DNA of 64,000 nucleotides from Parabacteroides chinchillae (GCF_900108035.1 NZ_FNVS01000019.1:1-64000), one strand, 5' to 3'; positions 1-8,465 are shown, counted from the stretch's first letter. Notes: a model not told the origin generated them from the letters alone. Numbers and translations: made by a program.

Positions 1-89
1 GATCCACCTCTTCCCATACCGAACAGAGAAGTTAAGCCTCGTCGCGCCGATGGTACTGCGTAACAGTGGAAGAGTAGGTAGCCGCCGTT
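1..89 (+). rRNA. rrf: 5S ribosomal RNA, 3' part
   Basis: The first bases match the conserved 5S core: CCACCTCTTCCCAT, then CCGAACAGAGAAGTTAAGCC, then the GCGCCGATGGTACTGCGTAAC and GTGGAAGAGTAGGT blocks. The 5' third lies outside the window. The 3' end is set where the homology stops, a few bases before a terminator, so the window opens at the tail of an rRNA operon. Confidence 0.93.
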
Positions 90-100
90 TTAAAGGAGAG

Positions 101-134
101 AAGGAGTCCATTCATCTGAGTGGACTCCTTTTTT
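101..134 (+). terminator. rho-independent terminator of the rRNA operon
   Basis: A perfect 10-bp stem (AAGGAGTCCA with TGGACTCCTT) encloses a 10-nt loop and runs into a T tract. It lies directly after the 5S gene. Confidence 0.9.
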
Positions 135-226
135 AGTTTGTGAAGGTGACAGTTTATTTTTTATGTTGGTGTTGATTGGAAAATCAAATAAGATGTATAT
201 ATTCGTCCATTATAAATATTACTGAT

Positions 227-1108
227 ATGATAAAGAAATGGATGTTTTTGTTTATTGGAATGTGTTGTATGGCAAACGCTGTTATAGCGCAAAATAATCC
301 TGTTCTTTTATTCCCTAAAGGTGCTCCCGGCGAAACAATTAAGTTGATAGAGAAGGCCGATAAGGATGGAGGGAAGGTAGGCGGAGAGACAGTACTTCGT
401 ATCACTAATGTAAGCGAACCGACAATTACTGTTTATCCTGCACCGGATGAAGTTGCAACAGGTGCAGCAATGGTTGTTTGTCCCGGAGGTGGATATAATA
501 TCCTTGCTTATGATTTGGAAGGGGATGAAGTCTGTGAATGGCTTAATAATATCGGTGTTACAGCTGTATTACTTAAGTATCGGGTGCCTCGGAGAGCTGA
601 ACGGGCAAAACATGAGGCTCCTCTTGAAGATATTCAAAGAGCTATGAGTTATGTGCGTTCTCATGCTGAAGATATGAATATAGACCCGCAAAGAATAGGA
701 GTAATGGGGTTCTCTGCTGGAGCTCATTTGGCAGCTATGTTGAGTAATAATTATAATGAGAGAACCTACCAACCTATTGATGCAGTAGATAAAATTAGTT
801 GTCGACCTGATTTTTGCTTATTGGTATATCCTGCTTATTTGGATGGTGGCAATTTTCAGTTAGCCCAGGAATTAAAGGTTTCATCGGAGACACCACCTAC
901 AATGATTGTCCAGGCTGAAGATGACAAGTCTTATATTAATAGTAGTCTTTTTTATTATTATGCATTGAAGGAAGCTGGGGTTCCTGCACGGATGCATTTA
1001 TATAGTAATGGTGGTCATGGGTTTGGGTTACGTGATACAGGAGCCTCTGTTAATGAGTGGCCTGACAGAGCAGAAGATTGGTTTCACGAAATTAATATAA
1101 TAGAATAG
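227..1108 (+). CDS. exported alpha/beta hydrolase, BD-FAE/acetyl-esterase-like
   Basis: A 293-residue protein with a signal peptide (MIKKWMFLFIG..., cleaved near AQ22). The alpha/beta-hydrolase features are an oxyanion-type PGGGY at 86-90, the nucleophile elbow GFSAG (Ser163), an acid near Asp232 and a GGHGFG motif with His264. Family knowledge: relatives remove acetyl or feruloyl groups from plant glycans, so carbohydrate esterase activity is the likely role; the substrate cannot be read from sequence. An in-frame TTG at 176 would add 17 residues before the signal peptide. ATG 227 is chosen because it puts the signal sequence at the N-terminus. The gene stands alone between the rRNA operon and ssrA. 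Confidence 0.82.
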   Translation: MIKKWMFLFIGMCCMANAVIAQNNPVLLFPKGAPGETIKLIEKADKDGGKVGGETVLRITNVSEPTITVYPAPDEVATGAAMVVCPGGGYNILAYDLEGDEVCEWLNNIGVTAVLLKYRVPRRAERAKHEAPLEDIQRAMSYVRSHAEDMNIDPQRIGVMGFSAGAHLAAMLSNNYNERTYQPIDAVDKISCRPDFCLLVYPAYLDGGNFQLAQELKVSSETPPTMIVQAEDDKSYINSSLFYYYALKEAGVPARMHLYSNGGHGFGLRDTGASVNEWPDRAEDWFHEINIIE

Positions 1109-1141
1109 GGTTTATAGATGATATAATATGGAGATTTTTTG

Positions 1142-1149
1142 TATCTTTG
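1142..1149 (+). promoter_or_regulatory. -7 box (TATCTTTG) for ssrA
   Basis: TATCTTTG fits the Bacteroidales TAnnTTTG consensus and lies 15 nt before the first base of the tmRNA. No clear TTG is seen at the expected -33 spacing. Confidence 0.6.
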
Positions 1150-1163
1150 TATTTGCAAACTAA

Positions 1164-1560
1164 GGGGCTGACCGGTTTTGACAGCGGGCAGAAGTGGTTT
1201 GTAAGCATGTAGTGCGTGGTTGGCTTGCACTTAAATCTCAGACAACGAACAATTAACTGGCGAAAACAATTACGCTCTCGCTGCTTAATCGAAGTATAGT
1301 AGATTAAAGCTTAATCCCTGCAATAGTTGCGGGGACGTGACATCACCCGGATGCTGTTGCTCCGAAGCGTTCCGATAAGGTGGTGCAGCAATATCGGAGA
1401 TAGCGAGAAATAAGTCTCGGGTTTCTTGTGAAAGTTTAGAGAATAAGAATTAAGTGGGTGGCTTCGGTCTTGCTTAGTTCCGACAATGAAGGCGAAGATA
1501 AACATGTAGAAAGCAAATTAGTTCCTCGTTTGGACGAGAGTTCGAATCTCTCCAGCTCCA
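1164..1560 (+). ncRNA. ssrA: transfer-messenger RNA (tmRNA)
   Basis: The 5' end GGGGCTGACCGGTTTTGACAG and the 3' T-arm/acceptor (GTTCGAATCTCTCCAGCTCCA) are standard tmRNA ends that pair to form the alanyl-tRNA-like domain. The internal reading frame encodes a tag ending GENNYALAA at 1259-1285, followed by TAA at 1286-1288. The RNA rescues stalled ribosomes with SmpB, whose gene is also in this window (29137-29598). The 3' end is an integration site for tyrosine recombinases, and a relic integrase lies immediately downstream. Confidence 0.97.
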
Positions 1561-1561
1561 C

Positions 1562-1588
1562 AAAGACTACTGATTATCAGTAGTCTTT
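1562..1588 (+). terminator. terminator after ssrA
   Basis: Perfect inverted repeat AAAGACTAC / GTAGTCTTT with a short loop, starting 2 nt after the tmRNA end and followed by a T-rich stretch. Confidence 0.8.
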
Positions 1589-1612
1589 GTTGTTTAGGGA
1601 CTATTTCGGGGA

Positions 1613-1850
1613 TTAAGCGTTTGTTTTAGCTGATTTTTTGTTGAATAATTTCATGGCTTCTCGCTTTGCCGAATCTGCAATGTCAATGTATGGCTTCATT
1701 GATTTGTAGTCGCTATGCCCAGTCCATTTCATAACAACTTCAGGTGAGATGCCAAGCATTAGTGCATTACATATGAACGTACGTCTCCCTGAATGTGTTC
1801 CGAGTAATTTGTATTTTGGATAAACTTCGTCTATTCGTTTTTTCCATATA
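1613..1850 (-). pseudogene. tyrosine recombinase (integrase), C-terminal remnant
   Basis: On the minus strand about 75 codons remain open to a TAA at 1613-1615. They carry the second half of a phage/transposon integrase catalytic domain: HSGRRTF (the HxxR motif), then VVMKWTGHSDYKSMKPYID containing the conserved GH and the catalytic Tyr, and a basic tail ending KTNA. The N-terminal SAM-like domain and first catalytic Arg are missing; sequence near 1850 switches to unrelated DNA read on the other strand. Its position at the ssrA 3' end fits an element that integrated there and then decayed. Confidence 0.85.
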
Positions 1851-1854
1851 TAAT

Positions 1855-1983
1855 AGGGATGGCACTATTGCTCAAGAAATAGGAAACGGAAGAATTGTCT
1901 TTGGTAATTTATATACCATAGATCCTCATGTTAAAGGGGAACTGTGGGTAGAAGGAGATGTAGTAAAGAAATCAAATGGTTAA
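1855..1983 (+). pseudogene. C-terminal gene fragment of unknown family
   Basis: About 42 plus-strand codons (DGTIAQEIGNGRIVFGN... ending VEGDVVKKSNG) start at the point where the relic integrase homology stops. The composition looks coding, but no start codon or upstream domain is present. The open frame can be extended left only through DNA that encodes the integrase on the other strand. I do not recognise the family; it may be cargo of the decayed element. Confidence 0.4.
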
Positions 1984-2002
1984 ACAATAAATAATTAAAA
2001 TC

Positions 2003-2125
2003 ATGGCAAAGTAGTAAAAATCTGATTACGTCCAACCGACAAAGAGGAATCACCGATTAAGGTTTACCGGTTAGTTATTAATGCTTTGATGTATCAACCA
2101 TCGATGCCTATTATAATCTGGTAAA
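2003..2125 (+). pseudogene. broken small gene fragment
   Basis: An ATG 20 nt after the previous fragment begins MAK and is then interrupted by stops. After a one-base shift and an in-frame TGA, the coding-like string LRPTDKEESPIKVYRLVINAL follows. It reads as a decayed gene of unknown family in the same relic island. From here to 2286 the DNA is very AT-rich and I see nothing else. Confidence 0.3.
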
Positions 2126-2286
2126 ATTTGTAATTATATGAAATGTCATTAAAATGTCATTATTTTTTTTGCTTTAAAAATTACTTAATCAGTTAATTTT
2201 GTTCAAAATTAAAAGTTTATAGATTTAAAACCCAATAATTGCAAAATAATATATTTCCTAACAATCATATTAATAAAATAGTAATT

Positions 2287-2502
2287 ATGAAGAAAAAAAT
2301 CGTAGGTTTAGTTTCCGTAAGTGCGATAACAATCGCGGGCTGGTATTTCAGCCAAAATAGTGAAGTTAAACTATCTGATTTGACATTGGATAATATTGAA
2401 GCATTAGCAGGTGGAGAAAGCGGGAGTGAATACCATTCGGCTTTTAAATATAATCCCATTTTAGATAGGAATATATGTAACGGACCAGGTAATGCTTGTT
2501 AA
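2287..2502 (+). CDS. NVEALA-family secreted peptide precursor
   Basis: A 71-residue protein: a basic start (MKKK), a hydrophobic segment at about residues 5-19, then LTLDNIEALAGGE, which matches the NVEALA motif of small Bacteroidetes precursors. A short C-terminal region has two cysteines (NICNGPGNAC). ATG 2287 is preferred over an upstream in-frame alternative start because it places the hydrophobic segment at the N-terminus. A terminator follows, then a propeller lipoprotein, the usual genomic partner of NVEALA genes. The function of the family is not established; export of the C-terminal peptide is inference. The AT-rich sequence suggests acquisition. Confidence 0.8.
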   Translation: MKKKIVGLVSVSAITIAGWYFSQNSEVKLSDLTLDNIEALAGGESGSEYHSAFKYNPILDRNICNGPGNAC

Positions 2503-2563
2503 AGAAAAAAGAAATATTTCAGTTTAAACGTGAAGTTTATTTATATAAACGATAAAAAACATA

Positions 2564-2596
2564 AAGAGAGAGGTAAAATATCACCTCTCTTTTTTG
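2564..2596 (+). terminator. terminator after the NVEALA gene
   Basis: Stem AAGAGAGAGGT with ACCTCTCTTTT around an 8-nt loop, followed by a T run. It separates the peptide gene from the lipoprotein gene, so the peptide may be made as its own abundant short transcript. Confidence 0.75.
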
Positions 2597-2712
2597 TATT
2601 TCACGTATTATTGAAACATTATATTACAAAAAGATTAACTCATTTTCCCTTTTTACGAAGAATTATAAAAATAAGATACGAAATTAGCAATGACTTTTAC
2701 AATTTAAAATGA

Positions 2713-3867
2713 ATGTATATGAGTGAAATAAAAATGAATATGTGTAAATTACTAATTGTAATAGGATTAGTAATAGTTATAAATTCATGCCAAAAAGATA
2801 CAGATAAAAAAAATATGGCAAATATTGATGATATAACTATATCAAATAATGATCCTCATATTTGCCTAGACAGTATAATAAAAGACATATCTTTTATTCC
2901 ACTTCAAACTATTGATGATAATCTAATCGGATTTATATCCAATCTGGTATTTGCTGAAAACAGAATTATTGTAGGAGACAACATATCTTCAAAAGGCATA
3001 TATTTGTTTGATTGTAAAGGGAACTTTCTCAATAAAGTTGGTAATATTGGGAATGGACCAGGTGAATATAATAATTTTACCTATATAACATTAACTCCTG
3101 ACAAAAAATCAATTATTGTAATAGATGGAAATAATGGGAAAGCCTTATACTATGATCTTAATGGAAAGTATATTAAAGATCGTAATCTTCCTTTTAGAAG
3201 TGAAATTGTAGAACAATTTGGAGGGGATAAATGGATATTTACTAATACAGCTGGAGTTTACGATGGTAGTAAATCATTAGACAATACATTAGTTATAACT
3301 GATTCAAAAGGAGAAATTCTTAGTAGCAATTTTCCTAGTACATATAGAAAAGATTTTAATTTGGTAACTCATCCAAATCATTTAATGATAAATAATAAAG
3401 TCGTTTACTATAATCCAAATCTTTCAGATACTATTTACCAATTAGATAAGCACATTGTACCTCGTTATGCGATATCAGTAAAAGGTACAAACAGGCCATC
3501 ACTTGAAGGAAACAATGCCATGCGAAATTATATTGATTATATTCAAAATTCAAAATGTTTCAATGGTGATTTTGTTGAACTAGACAAATATATATTTATC
3601 GGTCTTTTCCCAAATGGTACATATCCCTCTGTTTATACTAAATCAATGAAAAATTGTTATCAGATAAACGATGAATATGATCATACACAATATGCTTTCT
3701 TTAAAAATTATGATATTCTTAAAAGTATAGATTCAAAACATTTGGCAATTGGGACAAGTTCCGCCAATTATATTAGTCTATTGGAACAAATCGGCGTTTC
3801 TTCCATTGATTTTCCCGAAATCAATAAAGAAGACAATCCAATAATAATTGTGTATTCATTTTTCTAA
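2713..3867 (+). CDS. six-bladed beta-propeller lipoprotein (BF3164-like)
   Basis: A 384-residue protein with a lipoprotein signal (hydrophobic stretch then VINSC, Cys26). The mature part has the repeat pattern of Bacteroidetes six-bladed beta-propeller lipoproteins: ISFIPLQT near the start, IYLFDCKGNFLNKVGNIGNGPGEY, then further blades with IDG and YDLNGKYI turns. ATGs at 2713, 2719, 2734 and 2740 all precede the signal sequence, so the exact start is uncertain. Such genes commonly sit beside NVEALA peptide genes, as here. A binding or display role at the outer membrane is inference. It is as AT-rich as its partner and unlike the flanking core genes. Confidence 0.8.
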   Translation: MYMSEIKMNMCKLLIVIGLVIVINSCQKDTDKKNMANIDDITISNNDPHICLDSIIKDISFIPLQTIDDNLIGFISNLVFAENRIIVGDNISSKGIYLFDCKGNFLNKVGNIGNGPGEYNNFTYITLTPDKKSIIVIDGNNGKALYYDLNGKYIKDRNLPFRSEIVEQFGGDKWIFTNTAGVYDGSKSLDNTLVITDSKGEILSSNFPSTYRKDFNLVTHPNHLMINNKVVYYNPNLSDTIYQLDKHIVPRYAISVKGTNRPSLEGNNAMRNYIDYIQNSKCFNGDFVELDKYIFIGLFPNGTYPSVYTKSMKNCYQINDEYDHTQYAFFKNYDILKSIDSKHLAIGTSSANYISLLEQIGVSSIDFPEINKEDNPIIIVYSFF

Positions 3868-3875
3868 TATAATTA

Positions 3876-3926
3876 TCAAAAAACTTATATTTTCATTCAC
3901 ATTGAATTAATATATAAGTTTTTTGA
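3876..3926 (+). terminator. terminator after the propeller gene
   Basis: A perfect 15-bp inverted repeat (TCAAAAAACTTATAT with its complement) around a 21-nt loop, 9 nt after the stop codon. Symmetric A and T tracts mean it could act in both directions. Confidence 0.7.
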
Positions 3927-4030
3927 TTTTACAACCATAAGCAAAAATGATTTGTCGGCTAAGAAATGTTGTTGACGAACTGGCCGATCTATTTTGGAAA
4001 AAAGTAGTCAGGTTATTGTTAACAAGTAGA

Positions 4031-4076
4031 AGTTTGACGTTTAAGTACCATTTAATGACTACTTAAACGTCAAACT
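4031..4076. terminator. strong hairpin with T tract in a gene-free stretch
   Basis: A perfect 17-bp stem (AGTTTGACGTTTAAGTA and complement) with a 12-nt loop, followed by a T-rich tract. It lies in the 457-bp stretch 3868-4324 between the propeller gene and the convergent M23 gene. Apart from this and the hairpin at 3876, that stretch shows no credible gene. It may end the island or be the tail of an unrecognised RNA. Confidence 0.5.
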
Positions 4077-4324
4077 ATTTTTTTACTTTTCGTTCTGAAA
4101 AACTGTACTGGTGGTTTTGCCAATTATAGTCTAGGTGATTTTTATAAGATGATTCTGAATTTAGTTCTTATATATTTAATGTATGAGATAGATTGGTCCC
4201 CACGTTATAAAAATAAGGACTAAAAACGGTTCTTCCTTGTTCTTTTTATAGTATTTATTTTCATGCTTGCTCGCTGTATTTTTTGTATAATCAATGCGTT
4301 ACTCTACTCCTTTCTGTTCCTTTC

Positions 4325-5128
4325 TTATTTTGTGGTTTTTTTATAGGCTTTTGCCAGTTGATGTGGCAAAACATCTGAGGTTTTAACATTGACAGTATTC
4401 CCTCTTTTCATGCAAATAATATTTTTTCGTTTTAGGGTTCTTTGCTCCATATCAAAAATAATGTTCGGATTAAAATGCTCTCCGTTGATACGGGTTTCAA
4501 AATGCAGATGTTCTGTTGTGGCTCTGCCTGTACGACCGGTTAATCCGATGGGATCACCTGCTTTTACATAGTCTCCGGACTGAACAAGATTTTTTGAGTT
4601 GTGACTATAAACTGTTTCCAACCCGTTAAAGTGTCGGATGACAATTACATTTCCATAAGCTGCAAATGGTTTTGCCATACGTACGACTCCGTCGAATGCT
4701 GCAACAATAGTGTCATTAGGGCAGGTTTTTATATCTGTACCCGAATGGCCTTTCCGCCGACCTCCATATGGCGATATCACTTTTCCATTTGGAAGAGGAA
4801 ATGCGTATGCACCTTCAGGAATGATACTAAGATCGATGATTTCAGTATTGCTGTTTTTGAATAATTGAGGATCTTTTATGGCTATATAGCTTTTCTCCTG
4901 GAGAGAAAATGTTTCTGAAACTTTTCTTTGAGGTGGATGTATTTTAAGTATTTCAGGAGCCGGAGGCAGAACAATACTGAAATCTTTTATAGGTAAAGGG
5001 ATGTTCTGTTCGGGAAAGTTAACCGATACGGGTATTTCTTTTTTTTGTTTTTTTTTGTTTGGTGTTGCACCATAAGTTGCTGTTGCAATCAGTAATGCTA
5101 ATGCGAGTTTATATAGTATTTTTGCCAT
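4325..5128 (-). CDS. M23-family (LytM/NlpD-type) metallopeptidase
   Basis: A 267-residue protein with a signal peptide (MAKILYKLALALLIATATYG) and a Lys-rich, Pro-rich linker, then a LytM domain from about residue 105. The zinc site is readable: HSGTD with His128 and Asp132, YSHN with His176, and HLHFE with His207 and His209. Family knowledge: these cut peptidoglycan cross-links or activate amidases in the periplasm. All ligands are present, so the enzyme is probably active. It is transcribed alone from the TACTTTTG promoter at 5149-5156. Confidence 0.88.
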   Translation of the reverse strand: MAKILYKLALALLIATATYGATPNKKKQKKEIPVSVNFPEQNIPLPIKDFSIVLPPAPEILKIHPPQRKVSETFSLQEKSYIAIKDPQLFKNSNTEIIDLSIIPEGAYAFPLPNGKVISPYGGRRKGHSGTDIKTCPNDTIVAAFDGVVRMAKPFAAYGNVIVIRHFNGLETVYSHNSKNLVQSGDYVKAGDPIGLTGRTGRATTEHLHFETRINGEHFNPNIIFDMEQRTLKRKNIICMKRGNTVNVKTSDVLPHQLAKAYKKTTK

Positions 5129-5148
5129 TTACAACTTTGTTAATAAAA

Positions 5149-5156
5149 CAAAAGTA
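5149..5156 (-). promoter_or_regulatory. -7 box (TACTTTTG) for the M23 gene
   Basis: TACTTTTG on the minus strand fits TAnnTTTG and ends 20 nt before the ATG. The -33 element is unclear. Confidence 0.55.
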
Positions 5157-5245
5157 ATAAAAAGCCGGCAGAGAATAGGCCTCTGCTAACTATTTTATAA
5201 CTTATTTGGAATAATTATGGCCTTAAAAGTATGGAGAGAAAAAGA

Positions 5246-5297
5246 ATCCGGATTTCTTCCGAGAGGAATTTTAAATTCTTTCGGAAGAAATCCGGAT
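5246..5297 (-). terminator. terminator after uxuA
   Basis: A long, nearly perfect hairpin (ATCCGGATTTCTTCCGA arm with its complement) ends 4 nt beyond the uxuA stop. In the minus direction it runs into a T-rich tract. Confidence 0.85.
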
Positions 5298-5301
5298 AGT
5301 A

Positions 5302-6480
5302 TTATTTGGAAGAGAAAAGCGAACATGCAATCCCCATTTCTAGTCCACGTAACTCGGCCAGTCCGCGTAAGCGTCCAATGCAAGAGTAGCCAGGATTTGT
5401 TTTCTTTTTTAAGTCATCAATCATTTGATGACCATGATCCGGCCTCATTGCTATACTGCATTGGCGGCGTTGCTGGATGGTAAGTAGCGCTTTCATCACC
5501 TTATACATATCTACATCTCCTTCCAGATGATTCGCTTCATAGAAATTACCTTCCGGGTCACGTTTAGTACTACGGAAATGAACGAAATTGATCCGTTCGG
5601 CATATCGTTCTATCATGCCTGCCAAATCATTGTCACTTCGTACGCCAAATGACCCGGTGCATAAACATAGCCCATTGCTTGGATTAGGGACGGCTTCAAT
5701 GAGTTTTTGAAAATCATCTTCAGTGCTTAAAATTCTAGGTAACCCTAAAATAGAAAAAGGAGGATCGTCTGGATGGATTACCAGACTTACGTTTGCTTCA
5801 TCGGCTACCGGTGCAATTTCTTTTAGGAAATAGATTAAATTGGAACGGAGTTTTTCTGCAGTCACATTTTTATAACGGGATAATTCTTCGCGGAATTGCT
5901 CGATAGTGAAACTCTCTTCTGATCCGGGTAACCCGGCAATCATGTTACGGGTAAGAAGATGACGTTCGTCCTCACTCATGGACTCATATCGTATCCTGGC
6001 TATTTCTATTTCTTCGGAGGTATATTCTTGTTCTGCTTCGGGACGTTTAAGAATAAACAAGTCAAAAGCCATGAATGCTGCCCGTTCAAAACGAAGAGCT
6101 TTTGATCCATCTGGCATTGTATAAGCCAAGTCCGTACGTGTCCAGTCAAGGACGGGCATAAAGTTGTATGTAACTACTTTAATACCACATGCACCTAAAT
6201 TTTTGACGCTTTGTTTGTAATTTTCTATGTAATGCTGAAAGTTCCCTGTTTGCGTTTTGATATGTTCGTGTACAGGAACACTTTCCACAACATCCCATTT
6301 TAACCCTGCTTCTTCAATGATCGCTTTCCGTTTTTTTATTTCTTCAATTGTCCATATTTCTCCGTTTGGGATATGATGGAGTGCGTTGACAATTCCGGAG
6401 GCACCCGCCTGACGAATGTCCCGGAGGCTGACCGGATCCTGAGGTCCGTACCAGCGCCAAGTTTGATTGCATAAATACAT
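5302..6480 (-). CDS. uxuA: mannonate dehydratase
   Basis: A 392-residue protein of normal UxuA length. The start [19 protein letters not shown], followed by [15 protein letters not shown], then [14 protein letters not shown] and the C-terminal MRPDHGH segment are diagnostic of the family. It dehydrates D-mannonate to 2-keto-3-deoxygluconate in cytoplasmic hexuronate breakdown (EC 4.2.1.8). Metal-binding His/Cys positions are present, including CLCTGSFG and the PDHGH motif. It follows the SDR gene by 70 bp on the same strand, so the pair covers fructuronate to mannonate to KDG. A strong terminator follows. Confidence 0.95.
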   Translation of the reverse strand: MYLCNQTWRWYGPQDPVSLRDIRQAGASGIVNALHHIPNGEIWTIEEIKKRKAIIEEAGLKWDVVESVPVHEHIKTQTGNFQHYIENYKQSVKNLGACGIKVVTYNFMPVLDWTRTDLAYTMPDGSKALRFERAAFMAFDLFILKRPEAEQEYTSEEIEIARIRYESMSEDERHLLTRNMIAGLPGSEESFTIEQFREELSRYKNVTAEKLRSNLIYFLKEIAPVADEANVSLVIHPDDPPFSILGLPRILSTEDDFQKLIEAVPNPSNGLCLCTGSFGVRSDNDLAGMIERYAERINFVHFRSTKRDPEGNFYEANHLEGDVDMYKVMKALLTIQQRRQCSIAMRPDHGHQMIDDLKKKTNPGYSCIGRLRGLAELRGLEMGIACSLFSSK

Positions 6481-6550
6481 GAATTTCTTTTTTAGTGGTT
6501 TGAATTTACTCTTTTTTATTCTTTTCGTGGTTTATGATCGTATTTGTGGT

Positions 6551-7363
6551 TTATATGGAGAAGGCATCAAAACCTCCGTCGACAATAGCAACAGTTCCGG
6601 TTACAAATTTAGAAGCTTCGCTGATAAGATACTGAATTGTTCCATAAAGTTCTTCAGGTTTACCCAAGCGACGGAAAGGCGTATGAGCAACTACCGACTC
6701 GGCACGCGAAGTGTAAGAACCATCCGGATTTGTCATCAACGTTCTGTTTTGTTCTGTTAGAAAAAAACCTGGAGCTATGGCGTTTACACGTATTCCTTCA
6801 CCAAATTTTGAAGCTAATTCACCTGCCATGTATTTAGTCAGGTTCGTGATTGCAGCTTTAGCAGCTCCGTATCCAACTACACGAGTTAATGGGCGTAAAG
6901 CAGATTCGGAAGAGAAATTTACAATAGCTCCTTCTTTCTGTTTTGCCATAACTTCTGCAAAAACCATTGTCGGAAGTACGGTACCGAACAGGTTTAAATC
7001 AATAACTTTTCTGAAAGCTTCTATATCCAGATCGAAAATGGTTTTGTCTGGTGCAATAGTAGCTCCTGCCATATTACCTCCTGCTGCATTGAGCAAAACA
7101 TCGATGCGTCCGTATTTGGATAGGATGTCTTTTTTGTTTTGTTCCAATACTTCTTTTTTCAGTACATCTGTCAGGAGGAAAGATGCTTCTCCTCCTTTTG
7201 CTTTGATTTCTGCAACAATTTGTTCGCCTACTTCTGCAGCACGATCCAAAATAATAATTTTAGCACCTTCTTCTGCTAAATGTCCGGCTATACCTCGTCC
7301 CAGGATACCGGCTCCTCCTGTAATAATAATGACTTTGTCTTTAATACAAAATAAATTTGCCAT
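6551..7363 (-). CDS. SDR-family oxidoreductase, probable D-mannonate oxidoreductase (fructuronate reductase)
   Basis: A 270-residue classical short-chain dehydrogenase: nucleotide-binding TGGAGILGRG at 15-24, NAAG at 92-95, catalytic Ser at about 151-152 and YGAAK with Tyr165 and Lys169, and the C-terminal VTGTVAIVDGGF signature. The assignment to fructuronate reduction rests on the adjacent uxuA and on overall resemblance to the SDR-type UxuB found in Bacillus and Bacteroides; sequence alone shows only the SDR fold. The start ATG 7363 places the Rossmann motif correctly. No promoter is obvious just upstream, so transcription may come from the membrane-protein gene before it. Confidence 0.85.
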   Translation of the reverse strand: MANLFCIKDKVIIITGGAGILGRGIAGHLAEEGAKIIILDRAAEVGEQIVAEIKAKGGEASFLLTDVLKKEVLEQNKKDILSKYGRIDVLLNAAGGNMAGATIAPDKTIFDLDIEAFRKVIDLNLFGTVLPTMVFAEVMAKQKEGAIVNFSSESALRPLTRVVGYGAAKAAITNLTKYMAGELASKFGEGIRVNAIAPGFFLTEQNRTLMTNPDGSYTSRAESVVAHTPFRRLGKPEELYGTIQYLISEASKFVTGTVAIVDGGFDAFSI

Positions 7364-7424
7364 GTCCTTTTAATTTAAAGTGTGATAATCTCATATGTTT
7401 GTAATTTTAGTGGTTTCTATGTTT

Positions 7425-8057
7425 TTATGACTCCGTAGTGGTTCCTGTTAGTGTATTTAATTTGCGGAACGTATAACAATACATCATATATATCAATGGC
7501 ATTGCGAAAAGAATCCCGATACCAAACAACAATATTCCGACGATCATAATACCGAGCATTGCCAAAATTAACATAAATAATTGTCCTACTTGTCCCTGGG
7601 TTATTTCCCAACTTCGTTTTATCGAATCCATAAAACTTGCATCTTCTTCAACGATGAATGCTGCAAAAAATTGCAGACGCAAAGCTAAATAAATACCAGG
7701 AATAAGAAATACGAGACATCCGATAAATACAGCAATACCAACAATAATGCTGGCTGTGCAGTAAGTGAATATTTTACGGGCCTGTTGTCCGTATGCAGAA
7801 AACTGCGGTTCGATACCATCCAAAGTCTGGAATAAGTTTTTAATATATCCCATTGAAAAAATCAGAGAAATAATAATGCTGATGAAATTTACAATAATTT
7901 GTCCTGTTATTGATCCGCTGCTTGGCAATGCAAATATGCCTAACGTAAATGATAATATAAACATGCCAATAAGTAATCCAACTAATACCCAAATCTGGGA
8001 TTTGGTGTATTTCCATGAAGTACTGAATACTTCGGAAATCATAAATTTTGCTTCCAT
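7425..8057 (-). CDS. DUF975-like integral membrane protein
   Basis: A 210-residue protein with about five or six hydrophobic segments and no signal peptide. The central block FLIPGIYLALRLQFFAAFIVEEDASFMDSIKRSWEITQG matches the conserved core of DUF975/YciC-like membrane proteins. Function is unknown. A TTG-N20-TAAATTTG promoter lies at 8087-8117. The SDR and uxuA genes follow on the same strand after only 61 bp, so they may share the transcript. Confidence 0.75.
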   Translation of the reverse strand: MEAKFMISEVFSTSWKYTKSQIWVLVGLLIGMFILSFTLGIFALPSSGSITGQIIVNFISIIISLIFSMGYIKNLFQTLDGIEPQFSAYGQQARKIFTYCTASIIVGIAVFIGCLVFLIPGIYLALRLQFFAAFIVEEDASFMDSIKRSWEITQGQVGQLFMLILAMLGIMIVGILLFGIGILFAMPLIYMMYCYTFRKLNTLTGTTTES

Positions 8058-8086
8058 AGATTATCTAGTTTTTATCTGTTTAAATG

Positions 8087-8117
8087 CAAATTTAAAATAT
8101 ATTATTGAATAAAGCAA
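8087..8117 (-). promoter_or_regulatory. promoter (TTG-N20-TAAATTTG) for the DUF975-like gene
   Basis: On the minus strand TTG (8115-8117) is followed after 20 nt by TAAATTTG (8087-8094), the Bacteroidales primary sigma pattern. The ATG lies 29 nt beyond the box. Confidence 0.65.
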
Positions 8118-8400
8118 TTTTATATTTTATTTCGTAGATCAATTTGAACGAATAGATTTTCGATTTGTCAAAATGTGATATATGACTGATATCTAAATAT
8201 AAAATAAAGCTATTTTTAAGAATAAAAGAATGTATAAACAATAAAAGATTCTACATTTGTACGTTTTTCTGAAAAATAGATGTCTAGTATATAACCAGAA
8301 CCGATAAATTATGAAGTAATATGATTAAGGCAAGTTGATCAATTGAAATCTTATTTCATAGGTGTTTATTTAGGAATGAGCTTACATAGATAATCATAAA
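8118..8400. other. gene-free AT-rich spacer
   Basis: The stretch between the divergent membrane-protein promoter and the mdh terminator shows no open frame with coding character, no RNA fold I recognise and no repeat. It is recorded as empty. Confidence 0.6.
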
Positions 8401-8435
8401 AAAGAGGGTAACTTCAATTTGAAGTTACCCTCTTT
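8401..8435 (-). terminator. terminator after mdh
   Basis: A perfect 17-bp stem (AAAGAGGGTAACTTCAA and complement) with a 1-nt centre. A T tract follows on the minus strand, 30 nt after the mdh stop. Confidence 0.85.
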
Positions 8436-8465
8436 GGCTATATAATCAACGAGTTTGTTAATCGA

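Noticed and set aside
176-226. TTG start for the esterase-like gene
   Set aside because: It adds 17 residues before a standard signal peptide.
1795-1854. Start of the gene fragment at 1795
   Set aside because: Bases up to about 1850 encode the relic integrase on the minus strand, so this part of the frame is accidental.
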